DNA of 64,000 nt, taken from NCBI GenBank assembly GCA_948567375.1, contig OX419762.1, positions 30,447,465 through 30,511,464 of the forward strand, given 5' to 3'. A program made the translations under genes and the position numbers. Origin of the DNA: Lunularia cruciata (Eukaryota; Streptophyta; Marchantiopsida; Lunulariales; Lunulariaceae). Positions 10,841 to 24,382 of this stretch are shown here, piece by piece. Every line of letters begins with the position of its first letter. Position 1 is the stretch's first letter. The notes under the pieces were generated by a model. That model did no database searches, was not told where the DNA came from, and saw only the letters and a list, made by a program, of their open reading frames with translations.

Positions 10841-12493
10841 GTCTCTATAGAAGTAGATGGTTACTAGTAACTAGTCTATCATGCACTCCATCATCACTTA
10901 CCACACCTACACTAGACCATTTAATACCCATGGATGTTGCTTATAGCATCTCAAAGACTTGGGAAGTTTGACCAGTTGACCAAATTTTCCTCTTTGTAGG
11001 TCTATCTCCACTCATGCTCCTTTAGGCCAAAGAGCATGTATTAGACTCCTAGTTATTATGATGGATGCATCTGCCTATGCTAATCCACACATGAAGTCAA
11101 TGATATCATTATAAATAATCTAAGAGATAAAAGACTCAACACCTTAAGTTTGATCTCCTCTAAGCTATAGTTATGCAAGTTTTTGCTCCAATTATTCAAT
11201 CCAAGTAGCCATAGTTGTATCAAAAGCAAAGGTAGGTATTGTGCTCCTACCAGGTATGGGTCCTCTATTGCCACCTCTACCACCTCATCCTCCATGACTT
11301 GGGACTCCTCTACCACTATCCATAGTAGCCCTACTACTCTGTAAATCTAGATGTAAGTCAAAGCATTGGTCACTAGTGCGACCAAATCTATGGCAATAAT
11401 CATACCACCTTTGGGTTGGCTGAGGTGCTCTAGAGGTATTGTACTACTACCCTAGGTTCACTTTCTCTTGTGATGAGGTCTACCACAATTCCAACAAGCA
11501 ACACTACCACTCATTGGCTACTATTGACTAGGAAATGAGGGTAAGGGTCTAGGTGCACTAGGAACTCCTCTTGTTCCATAAGATTGGGGTTGTCCATTTT
11601 AGCTCCAAAAGCCAACATGGTATGGTGCACTCTATTTCACTCTAGAAAAAATAAAAATTTTGGATGAGATCTCCTTACCAATCCTGATATCACCACTCTC
11701 TACTCCACCATGTTGAGCTTAATGCGTTCTGCCAAATCAAAGACCATTGCCAAAGTTGGTGAGATAGCCTTCAAAAATGTAGTATCATGTATTTTATGTT
11801 GCAACTCTTTGTCTAGTATCTCATACTAAAATTGGACAGCTTGGGCCTTAGTAGCTGCTTAAGTGAAATTGATGAGCCATCTCATGCAAGTGTATGCTTT
11901 GCATAGGCTTTCTCTCTTCAGCCTCCTATTGAAACTCCTACAAGCTCTTCAACTTATCAATCCACACTCCCTAGTAGTTTTGCCTCAAACATTGGAAGAA
12001 CTCCACCATGAGGTTAAACCTTAGTACTACACCACCTCTTGTACTAATACCTCCACTCATCATAGGACTATCTCCAATTAGTGCACCTTCATTACATACA
12101 CCAATGTTATTAGAGCTAGAACTTGTGGGTATTACTAGTCTTCCTCTAAAAACTAAGCTTGAACTGATGGAAATGTAGTTTGAGACCAATATTGTTCCAT
12201 AGTTCACTCTACTCCAAATGTGCTCTCTTAAACTTATGATAACCATCCATCTTTGGCCCTCCAAGTGTTTGAACAACCCCTTCTATGCCATGAAGGATGT
12301 GAACAAAGTTGTGTTCCACATTTGTCATAGATCGCACTAACTTTATCAAACTATCAAACTCTTGGATGAATCATCCAACTCAATGGTACCCATCGTACCA
12401 TAGTATGCTTTGTATCTCACCATAAATGTATCCACTCTCAATTGAATCAACTCATGTGTCCAACTCCAAACCAAAATCAATCTTCTCTCTCAT
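10841..12493 (-). pseudogene. B1 gag relic with zinc knuckle
   Basis: The start ATG corresponds to position 12493 by alignment with B2 (start 58327) and B3 (start 53038). Minus-strand translation at 12276-11971 matches gag of B2 in the region before the phrase about FRGRLVIP. A CCHC-type knuckle, CWNCGRPHHKRK, lies near 11500, but the final Cys codon is lost. Gag would package the element RNA. Many stops and frameshifts. Confidence 0.75.
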
Positions 12494-12976
12494 TGGTACT
12501 TGAGATACGGGCTCATATCAAGCACCAATTGTATAAACCCATTTCATATTGTAGCAAAATATCTTCTAGGATCCTTGGAGAACTTTATCATGAAATGTAA
12601 TCCCAAATTGTATTTGTAACTAAAAGAACCACCAACAACCAAACACCATCCACTAAGGTAACTCTAACTGTAACAACTACATTAGGAGAAAGGGCAACAT
12701 GTAACTTACCATCACAATATGCACTTACACGATTTGAAAGTCATCATTTCTTGCCTTATTGGAGAGAAACATAGGTAGTTTGATTGGTCATCAATATAAC
12801 CTCACTATCAAGAGCACACTAGAGCATAAGTGCTCTGAATATCAAGGCACCTCACACAAAACATAGTGCACAAATAGGCAATAGAGAAGGGAAGAAGACC
12901 AATCACAAGAGATATAAAACAAGAACCCACCACCTCAAACATCTAAAGTGGGCGGACTCTACCACCATTTGGCATT

Positions 12977-14219
12977 TGATGTAATAGGAGCATCTATCTA
13001 CTCTTATATTGCCAAGAATGGGATCAATTGTCCTTTCCTAGCCAAAGCTACATATGTATAAATATACTATAGACTATTCCACTAGTGTTTAGGACAACAA
13101 GTGAGTGTGGTATATGACCCATTTGTTGGTAGGGAGCTTGAGGGCTTAATGCCCTCAACTAGAGTCTTGCTACCAAGTCAAAAAATGGGGGTCAAGGAGA
13201 AGCTGCCTCTTGTAGAGATCAAGGTGCAACACCCCAAAATGAATTTTTGAGAAGTTGGGCTTGGCTAATTTAAATTTTGTGACCTCCAAAAGCCTCTCCA
13301 AATCCAATCAACTACACTAAATCTGACCTTAACTTGAATAACCTCCAAATCAAGTCAATCCTTTGACAATCTAGCAAATCTTTAACTCTTCCACTAAATT
13401 TGAACCTCCAAATCAAGCTAAGCTATCCAATTCGGAGAATAAGGAACTCCAAATCCCTTATTCAAGAAAATGGGGTCCTAGATCTAACCCCAATTTTGCA
13501 CCTTGGCCTGATTTGTCACATCCAACCTTCATTTCCACCTTCCAACCTTCAGATTGACTCCTCAATCTAGGAAAATTGATCACCTTCTTGTACAAATCTA
13601 GAAATTTAGACAACTCTTCCACACATAGTCCAACAATTATGAAATCCACCTTGAAATCATGTAGTGCTTCTACACAAGTTCACTCTCAAGAAAATCAAGC
13701 ACAACTATCTCTTAAGCCTAGAAATACCACCAACGTCTGGTATCTAATTTCCCTCTTACTCACTTCTTTAATGTAATCAATTTGATCACACACTCAACTT
13801 AGATAAGAAACTAAACACTCAACTAAACTCAACTCATTCTATTGCCAACCACGGGCTCTAATTACATTAACAAGCCACATCCTAGCTAAGAGATTCCAAG
13901 TGACACTTGTTGGTATCTATCTACAATGACAAAGAGCTCAAAGGCTTAACATCAAAGAAGTGAACTCTCTGGAGCTGCACTTTGAAGATATACTCCTCTA
14001 GAGTATACAAGAACCCAACATTAATAGCACATCTAATGGCCCAACTGACAGTGCAAATGGTGTAGCAAACAATAACTCTAATAGTGTGATTTGTAGCCTT
14101 ACCATGAGATGTGGCCGCCACAAAGTAATCTTTGAGCAACTACTGATATAGTTATGACCACCAAGACTAATACTCTTACATCCAAGCAAACTAGCTTTGG
14201 CATTGCAAATGTTTTGACA
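12977..14219 (-). repeat. B1 5' LTR (about 1.24 kb)
   Basis: The minus-strand LTR starts TGTCAAAAC at 14219 and ends TCA at 12977. It aligns with the LTRs of B2 (58832-60131) and B3 (51183-52517), including the inward tail with the CCCATTCTTGG block. Just inside, TGGTGG-AGAGTC is conserved in the three copies at the position expected for a primer-binding site. I did not match it to a specific tRNA. Confidence 0.8.
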
Positions 14220-17200
14220 TAATCCATTGTCACTTGTTTGCATTATCATTGAGTGACAAGGAGAGGTTGTAATAAACATATAGGATTTTTTTTTAATCTT
14301 TGTTTTGTTGACATATCTTATAACTCAGGTATGTTACTACTTCTTGCATTTTTTGCTCAAAGAAGATTTATTTTAATGCTTCCAATGTCTTCTTAGCCCT
14401 AATATGATGAGTAGAGGCTTAGTGATTATATTCAGTTAATACCTATGTGTGTAGCTTTGGATCTTCTAGGATTTAGGTTCTTCCTTCCTTAAAAACCAAA
14501 CCAGGAATTTTGGTTGGTTGGACTTACATACCTCATCTTCTATTGTTGTTTGTGCTAATATCTTGTACCATGTAATAAATCTTTAATTTGTTGGTCATAT
14601 TTTCTACAAACATGCAAGTTAAGGTATTTAAAAGTTGATTTTTCCTCTCCACATTAGTATTGTTTTTAAATTTTCCACCATTCAACTCATTAGAATTGTT
14701 AATTCCAATAGTTCTTCTTCAACTATAACACAAATTGATATTGAGATTTTTTACAATGAACGGAAGCATGTTATGAACTTTGGATTGCCCGCCTTGGAGG
14801 GACTTTATCTTCTTCTACTTATAAAATAATCCTTGGGGATCAAATTTTACTTGGCAATAAGATTATATTGATATTAAGTCTTTGCTAGAGTTGATCTACC
14901 CAAGATAATCTTCAATACAATTCTTCTCTATATATGAGAGATCTACCATAGAAATTAACTACATTTGGCTAGGTTAAATCCTTATAACAATCTATAGAAG
15001 ATCGCATATTAAGCTTGGTAGCTTTGGATTTTTGTTCTTGTTCCATTGATGAGTCAAAGATAGTACCTTGGAGCACCCATCAAAAATCTAATAAATATAA
15101 TTCTAAGCTTTACAATGTTCTAGTAAGAGAAGCCTTAAGGAGAGCTCATTTGATTATTTTCAACCCTTTGTGTACCTAGATGGTAGTTTTCTAGAGATGG
15201 TCATGACAAGAGAGAAAATGAACTATGCAAAAAGTTTTAAAAATCCAAATAATGCTATGTATAAAACCCTCTTTACCTCATCTACATATTTCTTTGCTAT
15301 CTTAAGTTAACTATACAAAAGCCATAGTGATACAGATGATGAAGAGGAGTCTTCTATTATAGAAATTAGGCAGTAGCATGAGAAGAAGTCAAACAGAAAA
15401 ACTAGCAAGAGTTCCAAAGGAACAATGCCACCTCTTGTATTAAATACAAGAAGATTTTTTAAGAGTAAAGTTGATGATAAGTGAATAGTAGTACTTGTAA
15501 TAATGAGACCAAGATTGAAGAGAAGAAGCCACATATTCTTGAATTTATCATATTATCAACTTTATCTTCTCTTTTCTTCTTATCAAAGAAAGAAGAATAT
15601 AAATTGATGTCATTGAAGTGATCTTATTATCCAAATTCTCCTTCAACCCCACATAAAGTTTTTTCTCTTGTTCCAAATCTAAATGTGATAATCAAGGGTC
15701 AAAAACACTTACCTAGAGTAAAAATTGAATGGCCATAATTTAGCTATCTAGCTAAATCATTTATTAGGCTTAATTTTATGACAATTTACCCATGTTCAAA
15801 TTCTCTAAGTTTGACTTGAAGAAGGAATGCATGCTTGGGGATCTCAATTTATGTGTGCAAAGATATGACATAAAGTATTGGGAGGAGCTTCAAACAAGCT
15901 TCATATTTTTTTAAGGACATATAAAGATAAGCTTTGTACAAAAGATCAAGCCAATGCTACCTTAAAAATTTTAGTTGTTGAGAGATGGAATATTTGATGA
16001 GCAAAAGAGAAAGTAGTAGAGAATCAATAAACCTATAAAGTGCTTGTGGTGCACACTATTTTGCAAAGGTTGAAATTTTTTATTTTTTACTTATTTTCTG
16101 ATGAAGATACAACAAATTATTTTCATATTCATAGGAAGAATGTATTTTTTTGGGTATTCTTTGGATTTCACTTTTGTATATGTTAATGTACAAAGAGGAC
16201 ATCCATAAATATCCATTCATTACAAAGAAGAGTCAAAACCAAAGATACCAATTACAAAGAATTTTTGGAACCAAAGACCATTGCCAATTTGAATTGTGTC
16301 ATCACCTAGATAAAGAAGTTTTGCCCATTGAAGAGTTCTCACATGGGGATAGTGATGGTTCAACCCTTGAGAAATCATTATCAAGAACCCTAACTATAAA
16401 AATAAGTACACATTGACTTGTTTCACCCTTGATAGGAATTTTAAAGAGCACTCCAAAGGATACTTGAGCAATGTTAGAATCTTTGTAGTTAATACTTCCT
16501 CACAATTGTAGTGCACTCAATAGGAAGATGGTTCAAGAAAGGAAAGCCATGATCCTTAAGGTTATCCTTTGATCCCCCTGAATAGATACGTGGTCAATGA
16601 GAGCAAGGAGTGATTTACTCCTTGGCAAACATCCAATATTTTTGCTTTGGAATTGAGAATAAGATTCACCATCCATCATTCAAGAGATGAGGAGTAGAAT
16701 TGAGAAAGCAACTAGGGATCTTCAAGGGAATTCTTGCAATTGGGAAGAAGAACATTGGAGGATAGTACTTGGAGATGATACAAGTTCTTTTGGAATGATT
16801 ACCCACAATACTAAGTTTGGAGATATGGGAGGAGAATTCACTACAAAGATCATTGAATGCTTCATAGAGAAAAAAATCCACTAGTAATGATTGGAGAGTT
16901 GCAACTTACAAAGATCATGCCCAATGGTTTATAGTGAAATCAATAATAAAACATTAGAAACCCAAAGCAAATCCCTTATTTGACTATCAAATATGCAATC
17001 TCTTTTGAGTAGGTATACCAAGAAGAACCTATGAATGAGGCCTGATCCATGTTCAAGGAGTTTGAGGAGGATAGAGGAGTCTCCTACCTTGCCCTATTTT
17101 CAATTCACTTCTACATGAGGCTGAATTTGTTAAGAGAGGATGAGTAGAAGAGATTCCCTAGTCACTTCTATTTGGAGGAGTATTTTGTACCTAACCTAAA

Positions 17201-17700
17201 GGTAAAGCAACCATCAAGGCATATTTAGATACGGTTGCAAAATTTGCTAATTATGGCAAGTTCATGGATGCTAATTCTTTTACTCCAATTATTATTTAAT
17301 TCATGAGAGTTGATATGTCATTGAGATCCACAAAGCAAAGTATCAGTCCTTTTTTTTGAACCACTAGAAGGATACAAACTTGATAAATCCAACTAGGAAG
17401 TAAAAAGACTTTGACATTAAGTGTAACAAGAGAAAAAATACAAAGTTAACTTCCAATTATGCATGTAGTTGTGCTGAGTATGTTGATAAGGCTAGAAGTG
17501 TACAAGATAAATGTAAAGTTCCTTTTTATTGAGACCTTTTGTCAAGTAAGAAGTTAAGATAAAATTCATCCTTGATGGTTCAGTCAGAAGTTAATTCTTA
17601 CTTAGACCTTGGACAAGTAAGAAGTTTATTTGGCTTAAGGAGCCATGTAAGAGATTGGTAACTAAATTTGTGTTACAAACTCACAATCAATTTGAATTTT
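14220..17700 (+). other. Unassigned relic sequence with faint coding character
   Basis: No gene could be named. Between about 15300 and 17400 the plus strand reads as scattered, hydrophilic open segments such as SDTDDEEESSIIEI near 15330, MGILWISLLYMLM at 16150 and a stretch with GGEFTTKII near 16840. The last faintly recalls the GGEFTS motif of Copia integrases, but nothing around it confirms that. Many stops. Most likely an old transposon remnant. Confidence 0.3.
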
Positions 17701-20346
17701 TTTGAGTGTGAGTTCCTTGTCTTGAGTAACTTATTAGGATCATGGACCTGTATACTTGAACTTTGCACTTGGTATAGATGCACATGAATTTTCTACTTTG
17801 AAGATGGTTATTTATCTGGTGTTAAAAATTCCTTTAGTAACAATATGAATAATTGAATAACTATAATCCTTTTGAGAACAAACCTCCATATGTGTGCAAA
17901 ATTGCCATAAGTGGATAAGTGTTTTGGTACATGAACTCCAAAGCTAAGATGTTCTAACTGTCACTTTATCTTCTTTGTACAGTAAAATGATATAACAAAG
18001 TCCACATATCATCTCTCATGTAGATTAATAATGTGGCAGCATATAGGAGAACTAGCATACTAGTGAAAGACTTTACCTACAAGTCTTAACCAACTAAATT
18101 TGGATTTACTCACAAGTTACCTTGACTTCATTAGAAGTTTACTTAACTTAACCCACATGTTTTCACCAACTACTTTATTGGCTAATATCTCTAACTAGTA
18201 GAGAGCTCTAAATTTAGTTCTGGTTAACCAAGATCACAAGTTATTTTTTACCTCCCTTGGAATTCTATGTTTAACTTTACTCACCATTTTTTAGCAACTA
18301 CATAACTAGCTAATATTGTTTACTAATTAAGGATATTTTTAATACTCTTCTTGTAACCATCTAGTTTACCTAAAATCATTCCAAGCAAACCTGTTAAAGC
18401 TATTTGGAATAGCTTACTTCCTAGTACTATATGGTACCAACTTCATCATATTCACAAAAATCAAGATGAGATCCAAGAGTTTAAAACCAAAATATATTAC
18501 AAGGAAATCATCAACTAGCAAAAGGAAATGTGTTATATTTTAGTAATTTAGTAAAATTTATCTTATATGTCTTTCTAAAAATCAACAGAAGATATTTTAG
18601 AAAGAACTCCAAATTTTCATAAAGAGTATAGAAGAGTTACATTGGACTCTTCTAATGGATTGTGTAAGGCAGTAAATGTACTCAAGTACCTTCTTGTAGG
18701 TTTGGACTATAAAGTGACAAGGAACTGAATGATTGGATAAGAAGTTAACTTAGCTAGGAAGATAATTCCAAAAGTCTCCATAGAACAAAGCTTGCACTCA
18801 AAGTATAAATAAGAAGAACTTTGGTCATTTCTACATTAAAGGTTCATTCTATTCAGTTCTTTTTCCACGTCTTCTCTACTATCCTCTTTATTTTTTCTCA
18901 TGTATTCTAGTCTTCTATATTAGTTGTGTTAATTGTATGAAGCTCTTCTTATATTTATCATATTGGATAACCTTTGGTTTAGAAGTTACTAATGGGGATT
19001 AGACAAACTTCTTGATGATTGAAGAAGAGATTATTATTTATAATTGGTTTTGATATTCTTACTTATTCCCCTATCAGCACAAAGTGAAAATAAAATTATC
19101 ACCATAGATGAGTCTTAATGATAAATAGGCTTGGTAGTATTTCTAATTGAAAATCCTTTAGGAAGAGATGATCTAATATGTTCAAGTAACTATTTAGTGT
19201 TTAGAAGAGAGTCAAATGTAGGGTGATTCCAAAATAACCTAAAATAAAAAATATTTATTGAATAAGAGAATACTGGATTCATAACCTATATAATTATGAA
19301 AAGATTATCATCCAACATCATCAATTCAAGGAAATAAAGATAAAGATACATGAGAGGAGTATCTAAAGGTACTAGATAAAAAATAAAAAAATCAATCATT
19401 AAAGATGCATAGGAAGAATAGCATGCATTGGGTGAAAAAAATTTCTTCAAGGACAAGAACTTGCAATATTTGTAATTTTATGAAGTAGTTCTTCCATCTA
19501 AACACAAACCCTTCATTGATGTTTGAAACTTATATAGAATATAATATTATATAAATTATATTTATGTATAATTTATCTCTAAATTATATAAAATATACAT
19601 CTCAAATTAACTAAGCAAGACTAACTATTAATATTATGTAGTTTAACATATTTGTTGACAACACATACCAATTGAACAAGTTTTTGTAGGTTCTTCCATG
19701 ATTCTTGTCATTTATAATATAATGAAAGGTTTGTTATGATGCAACCAAAGTAAATGTAATGTATTGGCAAGAGTATATATTTTAGGTGCAATCAAAGAGA
19801 ATCATGGAACAAGTAAGCATTCCATGATGAGAGGTTTTGTCAAGCCCATAAGATCTAAGATGGAAAGTTAGTACCAAAACATAAGCATTCCATCTATGAG
19901 CAATTACAGTGAGCTACTCTTCTAATATTGATTATAGGCTATGAGTCTAACACTCTATAGGAATAGGATAATAGAAAAATGTATACACTTACTATTATGA
20001 TCAAGTGACAATAGCAAAATATTGTGGTTATAGATACTACACAAGATACACTTTTGGAGGGAATGATTACTCATCCTCTTGGATGTGCAGCAAGCAGAGT
20101 TGTAACAAACAAGGTCTCCAAGTATAAGGGTATGCAATGAGGTAGCTCTTTGTGCCTCTTGCCTTGGAGTTATTTGGATTGATTGATTTGGCATGCAATA
20201 AATTTGTCAATGAATGCACAAGGGCATATCATTTTAGACGGATGTCACTCTTAGTACAATGTGTGTACATTGCTCTACATAAAACACTGGTTGGTGCAAT
20301 CCATAGGAGAGCAATTACACTGGGTGATGTTTCTTTGGGTACTCTA
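17701..20346. other. AT-rich non-coding stretch
   Basis: No gene was recognised. The part 18560-18840 has faint similarity to 27060-27260 (repeated phrases on ccttcttgtaggttt and taacttagctagga), suggesting two remnants of one old repeat. 19500-19640 is particularly AT-rich. Confidence 0.3.
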
Positions 20347-20757
20347 GTAGTAGTTTTACCCTACTGATGATAAGGCGCCGCAATAGTAATTCAACTTAGT
20401 ACGAGAGGAACCGTTGATTCACATAATTGGTAATTGCGTTTGGTTGAAAAGCCAGTGACGCGAAGCTACCATGTGTAGGATTATGACTGAACGCCTCTAA
20501 GTCAGAATCCATGCTAGAAGCGGCGCTTTCTACCTCCCCGGTTGTTACCCGACTAACGGTAGGGGCGCTCTTTGCGTCCCCAAAAGCATGTGTCGAGAGT
20601 CCCCCTCGTCTGCGGAAGAAGCAGGCGTGGGCGCTTTGAAACGCAATTCCAGATGATCGGGGAGATGAATCCTTTGCAGACGACTTAAATATGGGACAAG
20701 GTATTGTAAGTGGCAGAGTAGCCTTGCTGCTACGATCCACTGAGATTCGGCCTCCTC
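20347..20757 (+). rRNA. 28S (26S) rRNA 3' fragment, orphan copy
   Basis: The sequence follows the universally conserved 3' end of large-subunit rRNA: GTTTTACCCTACTGATGA, CAATAGTAATTCAAC, AGTACGAGAGGAACCGTTGA, TTGGTTGAAAAGCCAGT, TATGACTGAACGCCTCTAAG, ATCCTTTGCAGACGACTTAA and GGTATTGTAAGTGGCAGAGT. The sarcin-ricin loop segment AGTACGAGAGGAACC is intact. A few bases differ from the usual plant sequence, for example an insertion after CTGATGA and GTGACGCGAAG for GTGGCGCGAAG. Only about 400 nt of some 3.4 kb are present, and upstream DNA is unrelated. It is therefore a displaced fragment and not part of an rDNA unit. Confidence 0.95.
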
Positions 20758-20867
20758 ACATCTTAGGTATTGTAGTGCAGATTTCTCATACCAACACTAT
20801 TAGGGCTTAGCTCCATTTTACCTCCTATGTCTTTTCCTTGTATGGCTTGATGGGGTCTGCCCATCCT
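20758..20867 (+). repeat. Dispersed repeat R, copy 2, adjoining the 28S fragment
   Basis: ACATCTTAGG, GCAGATTTCTC, ACACTATTAGGGCTTAGC, TCCATTTTACC and TATGGCTTGATGGGGTCTG follow one another. They recur in the same order on the minus strand at 2355-2493 and partly at 21691-21770. Because it starts at the end of the 28S gene, it may be 3' external spacer carried along with the rRNA. Confidence 0.6.
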
Positions 20868-21316
20868 TATTGTTATCCTACATGGTTGCCATTATACTCT
20901 CAAAAAGGAGGTAAGTTGTACTATTGTGTTGAATGTGGCTCACTTCAACGTCTACTGTTTAAGGAGAGTACTAGCAGGTATGACCTATATAAAAGAGCAA
21001 TGTTTCTAGGTGATGTTTTTCACGATGATGTTTCTTTGTATTTTATATATATAGGTTCTGGTCATCCTTAGTAGTACACAAAATCAAAGTTATTGCCATA
21101 AATTTGTTCCCATAAATGTTTTGACCGACAAAGTGTTCTGGATTTTTTACAAGTGTTCTCCTTTGCGGCTCATGGATTTCTACAATGAAGAACAAGAACT
21201 CTGCCAGTAGTGCTACGACGGATGTTGTTAGGATGACATAAACCTAGAAACTATGAAACCTGGGTCGTAAGCTTGGGGTCGGAAGCTTTTCTGCTTTTCT
21301 CTTTGTTGTGTTTTTG

Positions 21317-21320
<4 letters not shown>

Positions 21321-21371
<51 letters not shown>
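21321..21371. repeat. (AT)n microsatellite
   Basis: An uninterrupted AT dinucleotide run of about 25 units. Open reading frames across it give only Tyr-Ile repeats and are not genes. Confidence 0.97.
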
Positions 21372-21372
<1 letters not shown>

Positions 21373-21690
21373 GCAAAAGAGGAAAAGAGCTTGAGGTCCA
21401 ATAGTCCCAAGCAGCCAAGTAAAACATATGGAAACAAGGCTAAAAGGCATCCGAGGGAAAAAGCACCGTAGCAACATATACCGAGGAAGCTAAGAAGAAT
21501 ATAGTAAGAGGGGAACTAGATGCTCATGAACTAGATGATAGAGATCCTCCAAGGGTAAGGGAGGGTTCCTCTTGCAGTTGCTCGTCAATGAAGACATGAA
21601 GCCCGAACGCGTCGTAAAGTATGCACAATTGATATGCACTGTTCTCCTGGTTAGGAGATGATTTAATTCACATAATTTTAAGCGTCTAGG

Positions 21691-21770
21691 ACAAGATTTC
21701 TCGTTCCAATACTAGTTAAGCTTAGCTCCATTTTAAGCTCCTTGTGGGGCTTGCCATGATCTTTCCATCC
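21691..21770 (+). repeat. Dispersed repeat R, copy 3 (diverged)
   Basis: AAGATTTCTCGTTCCAATAC, AAGCTTAGCTCCATTTTAAG and TGGGGCTTGCC match the central blocks of copies 1 and 2. The flanks differ. No rRNA sequence is attached to this copy. Confidence 0.5.
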
Positions 21771-23267
21771 TTCTTGTTACTAAAATCTGTCGCGTTTTAT
21801 TCGCTCTTTTATTGTTTATCATAACTTCCCTCGATCAAGCGTTTATGTGACCTCCCTTCTCCTCCATTATAATATTTCTTGTCGTCTCTCAATGCGTTCC
21901 ACTCTGCTCTTCAACCCGCGGCGGTGGCATATGTAATGAAAAAAATTACAGTTTTGATAATATATTTGACAACACTGAAATCGTGGATGTAAGCATGCAA
22001 TCTTAAATCTACCCTAACTTATCCCTCGCAAAAATCAAGACTGTTCAAAATCTATCATGCCCCTTTTTCACAAGACATAAGTTAATAATATTACAAGGAA
22101 ATAAATATTTGTGAACATTTGAAGAACTCACACATATGCATGCGACCCATCTTGTAAACTTCAAGTAAGCAAGTCCCATCCGTTAACTATCCACAATATG
22201 TAACAGAACCAACTCATCTTTATGTAGGCCCAGTAAAAACTACCATAATCTGGACATGCATTCCTAAGTCTAGTATTAATTTTCAAAAGAATCGTTCATG
22301 TTCATGTCAACACATTTGGATCTATCGATATAATCATATAGACTTGGCACGCACATGGAAGACTTCAGGTACATTGGTGGGCCGGGGTAGGTCTTTGGGA
22401 TAAGGACCCACTAATGCTACAGATCGGTCCACCACTACTTTTCACAACGTTTCTACCCAGATTGTTCCCCTTCATTCAATTCAACGCACCAGTTCCTACC
22501 TCCACCACCTCCACTACTTCCATCACTGTTGTACTGTTCTCTTCTGATCGTACACCGTTCGGAACTCTTCAAAATCAGCAATCGAGCGTTGTAGGTGTGC
22601 AAGACAACTCTTTTTTTTTCCCCTTGTGCTGACACCTGAGATGTGGGAGACACGCGAGAGTATGGGCTGTCGCGTGTCGATTAAGCGTGTCGATCTGTGG
22701 GCTGCTGCTGCTGCTGCTCTACGCTGCTAACGAATGGAAGTGTGGTAGAGTTTGGAGGTGGTGTAGTTGAATCCTCGATTGGTGAGATAGGTTGCGAATC
22801 GTGGATATAATGAAGCCGTAGTTGTCCTGTTCGCTCTGTGATGGATAGGATGAGATGTGAGATGAGGCTTCTCTCGAGCCTGAGTTGATCACAGTCAAGA
22901 GAAGAAACTCAACAGCGCATCAAGCTTGGGAACTGAGATCCTGTTTTCTGAAGCAAGGACAGCGTTACTGGACTCCTATATTGGAGTTTTTTAAATTGCT
23001 GTAGTCTGTCTGCGTACGTTGGGTTTGTCCTTGATCTCCATGTCGTCAGATTCAACATCTGGTTATTAACGCTCATGTGCTTCTATAATTCTCCCAGATG
23101 TCTACAGCACGGATGCTTAGTTTCCCCACGGTGAGCCTGGACTTCTCTGCAGCAAAGCAGTCGGGAAGACAACTTTCTCGGACCGTAAGAAAGTAAGGAT
23201 CTGTCCCCCTGGTATTGTAAGTTGTATGTAAATGGTTTTCACCATTTGCAGGCTCTGCAGATCCTGA

Positions 23268-23402
23268 GCAAGTTCGTGTTTCACGAGTGTATCTAATTTA
23301 CCTTAATAGTCAGCTTTCACTTGCCATATCCTGTGTAAGTTTGTGTTCTTCGAGTATATATAATTTCCCTTAATAATCAACTTTCGGCTTGTACATGTCT
23401 GG
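23268..23402 (+). repeat. Imperfect tandem duplication, about 67 bp x 2
   Basis: GCAAGTTCGTGTTTCACGAG at 23268 is followed 67 bp later by GTAAGTTTGTGTTCTTCGAG, and the downstream blocks TCTAATTTACCTTAATAGTC and ATAATTTCCCTTAATAATC also align. Divergence suggests an old duplication. Confidence 0.75.
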
Positions 23403-24164
23403 CTCCTTGACTAATTTGGACTAGTTCCTTTCCCTAGTTGTCCATCTATGCTTCGTCCTTGGTTGTTCGTCACCTTCATCGTAACCTAAGCTGCGACCGG
23501 TGTTCAGTATCTGCGTCGTATCTGCATTCAGTACCACTGCTAGTGCTGATGCTGGAGATCGATCTAGGTGTGGACACTCCCAGATCCCCGACTTCTCTCC
23601 GTGATCCTGTGGTTTACAACAGTTGTCGAACTGTACCTGACATAAATGGCAGTTTAAATTGCAGTAGGGAATTCTCCAGCTGTGCCCTGGCTAACATCAG
23701 AGCTAAGGACCTTTTCTGTGCCACTTCCATCACATTCCATCTCATGGCTATTAGCGCGGGGGGCTCAAAAATGGAACCCGGCCTGAGTCGTGGGCCAGTA
23801 ACGAAACGTGGTGATAGTTGACCGATACCCTGATAGCCATCTCGTTTCTCACCTCAAGCTCATCGAACTTCAATGAGCGTGAACCGGCTGAAGTCTGATT
23901 TTAAGCACAATGAGATTTCAGTACTCAACTTTGTTCACGTCTAACTCATCGACCTTTGATGACTAATACTGAGCTGAAATGCAGCTCAAACGCAGTCCTT
24001 TCGATCTCACATCTCTATTGTCTTCATCCATTATTGTGTTGCAACTTCTTGAGCTGTGAGTTTCCAGTATGGTATATGATTGTGCTTGAGGTTGTCAGAA
24101 ATGAACAGGAAGTACTACAGGTGTTTGTTCATCTTGAACTACTGAGGGTGGATTACGGTTGGAA

Positions 24165-24382
24165 GTGCTACAAGGAAAAAGGACTACTTGTACCAGGGTT
24201 GTCTTGCCAATGCCACCCATTATCGTTATCAATAGGCAACTGGACGGGCGGAAATGGGAAGCATTGTCAATAAGTGCTACAAGGAATAAGGATTACTTGT
24301 ATCAAGGTTGTTTTGCCAATGCCACCCATTACTGTCATTTCGTTACCAATTGCATTTGCGGAAATGGGGAGCATTGTCAATA
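24165..24382 (+). repeat. Tandem duplication, about 110 bp x 2
   Basis: Unit 1 spans 24165-24274 and unit 2 spans 24275-24382. Both contain GTGCTACAAGGAA, TTGCCAATGCCACCCATTA, CGGAAATGGG and AGCATTGTCAATA. Differences include a short block in the middle (TAGGCAACTGGACGGG versus ACCAATTGCATTTG). The unit length is not a multiple of three and no single frame is conserved in both, so coding function is doubtful. Confidence 0.85.

Larger units (their letters stand above)
5940..14219 (-). mobile_element. Element B1: decayed Ty3/gypsy element with methyltransferase and PHD finger
   Basis: The minus-strand order is 5' LTR (14219-12977), gag, protease, methyltransferase, integrase, PHD finger, and a partial 3' LTR at 6310-5940. 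RT and RNase H are missing: the methyltransferase is joined near 9330-9300 straight onto the integrase zinc-finger region. The coding regions contain many stops and frameshifts. A family A solo LTR (6543-7292) with a perfect CATTA duplication sits near its 3' end and is therefore younger. Identity rests on collinearity with B2 and B3 in the same window. Confidence 0.88.

Noticed and set aside
16800-16880. GGEFTTKII segment as a Copia integrase
   Set aside because: The motif alone is short. No zinc finger, catalytic Asp context or RT was found nearby.
21228-21477. Minus-strand frames of 69 and 77 codons with Tyr-Ile repeats
   Set aside because: They are produced by the (AT)n microsatellite.
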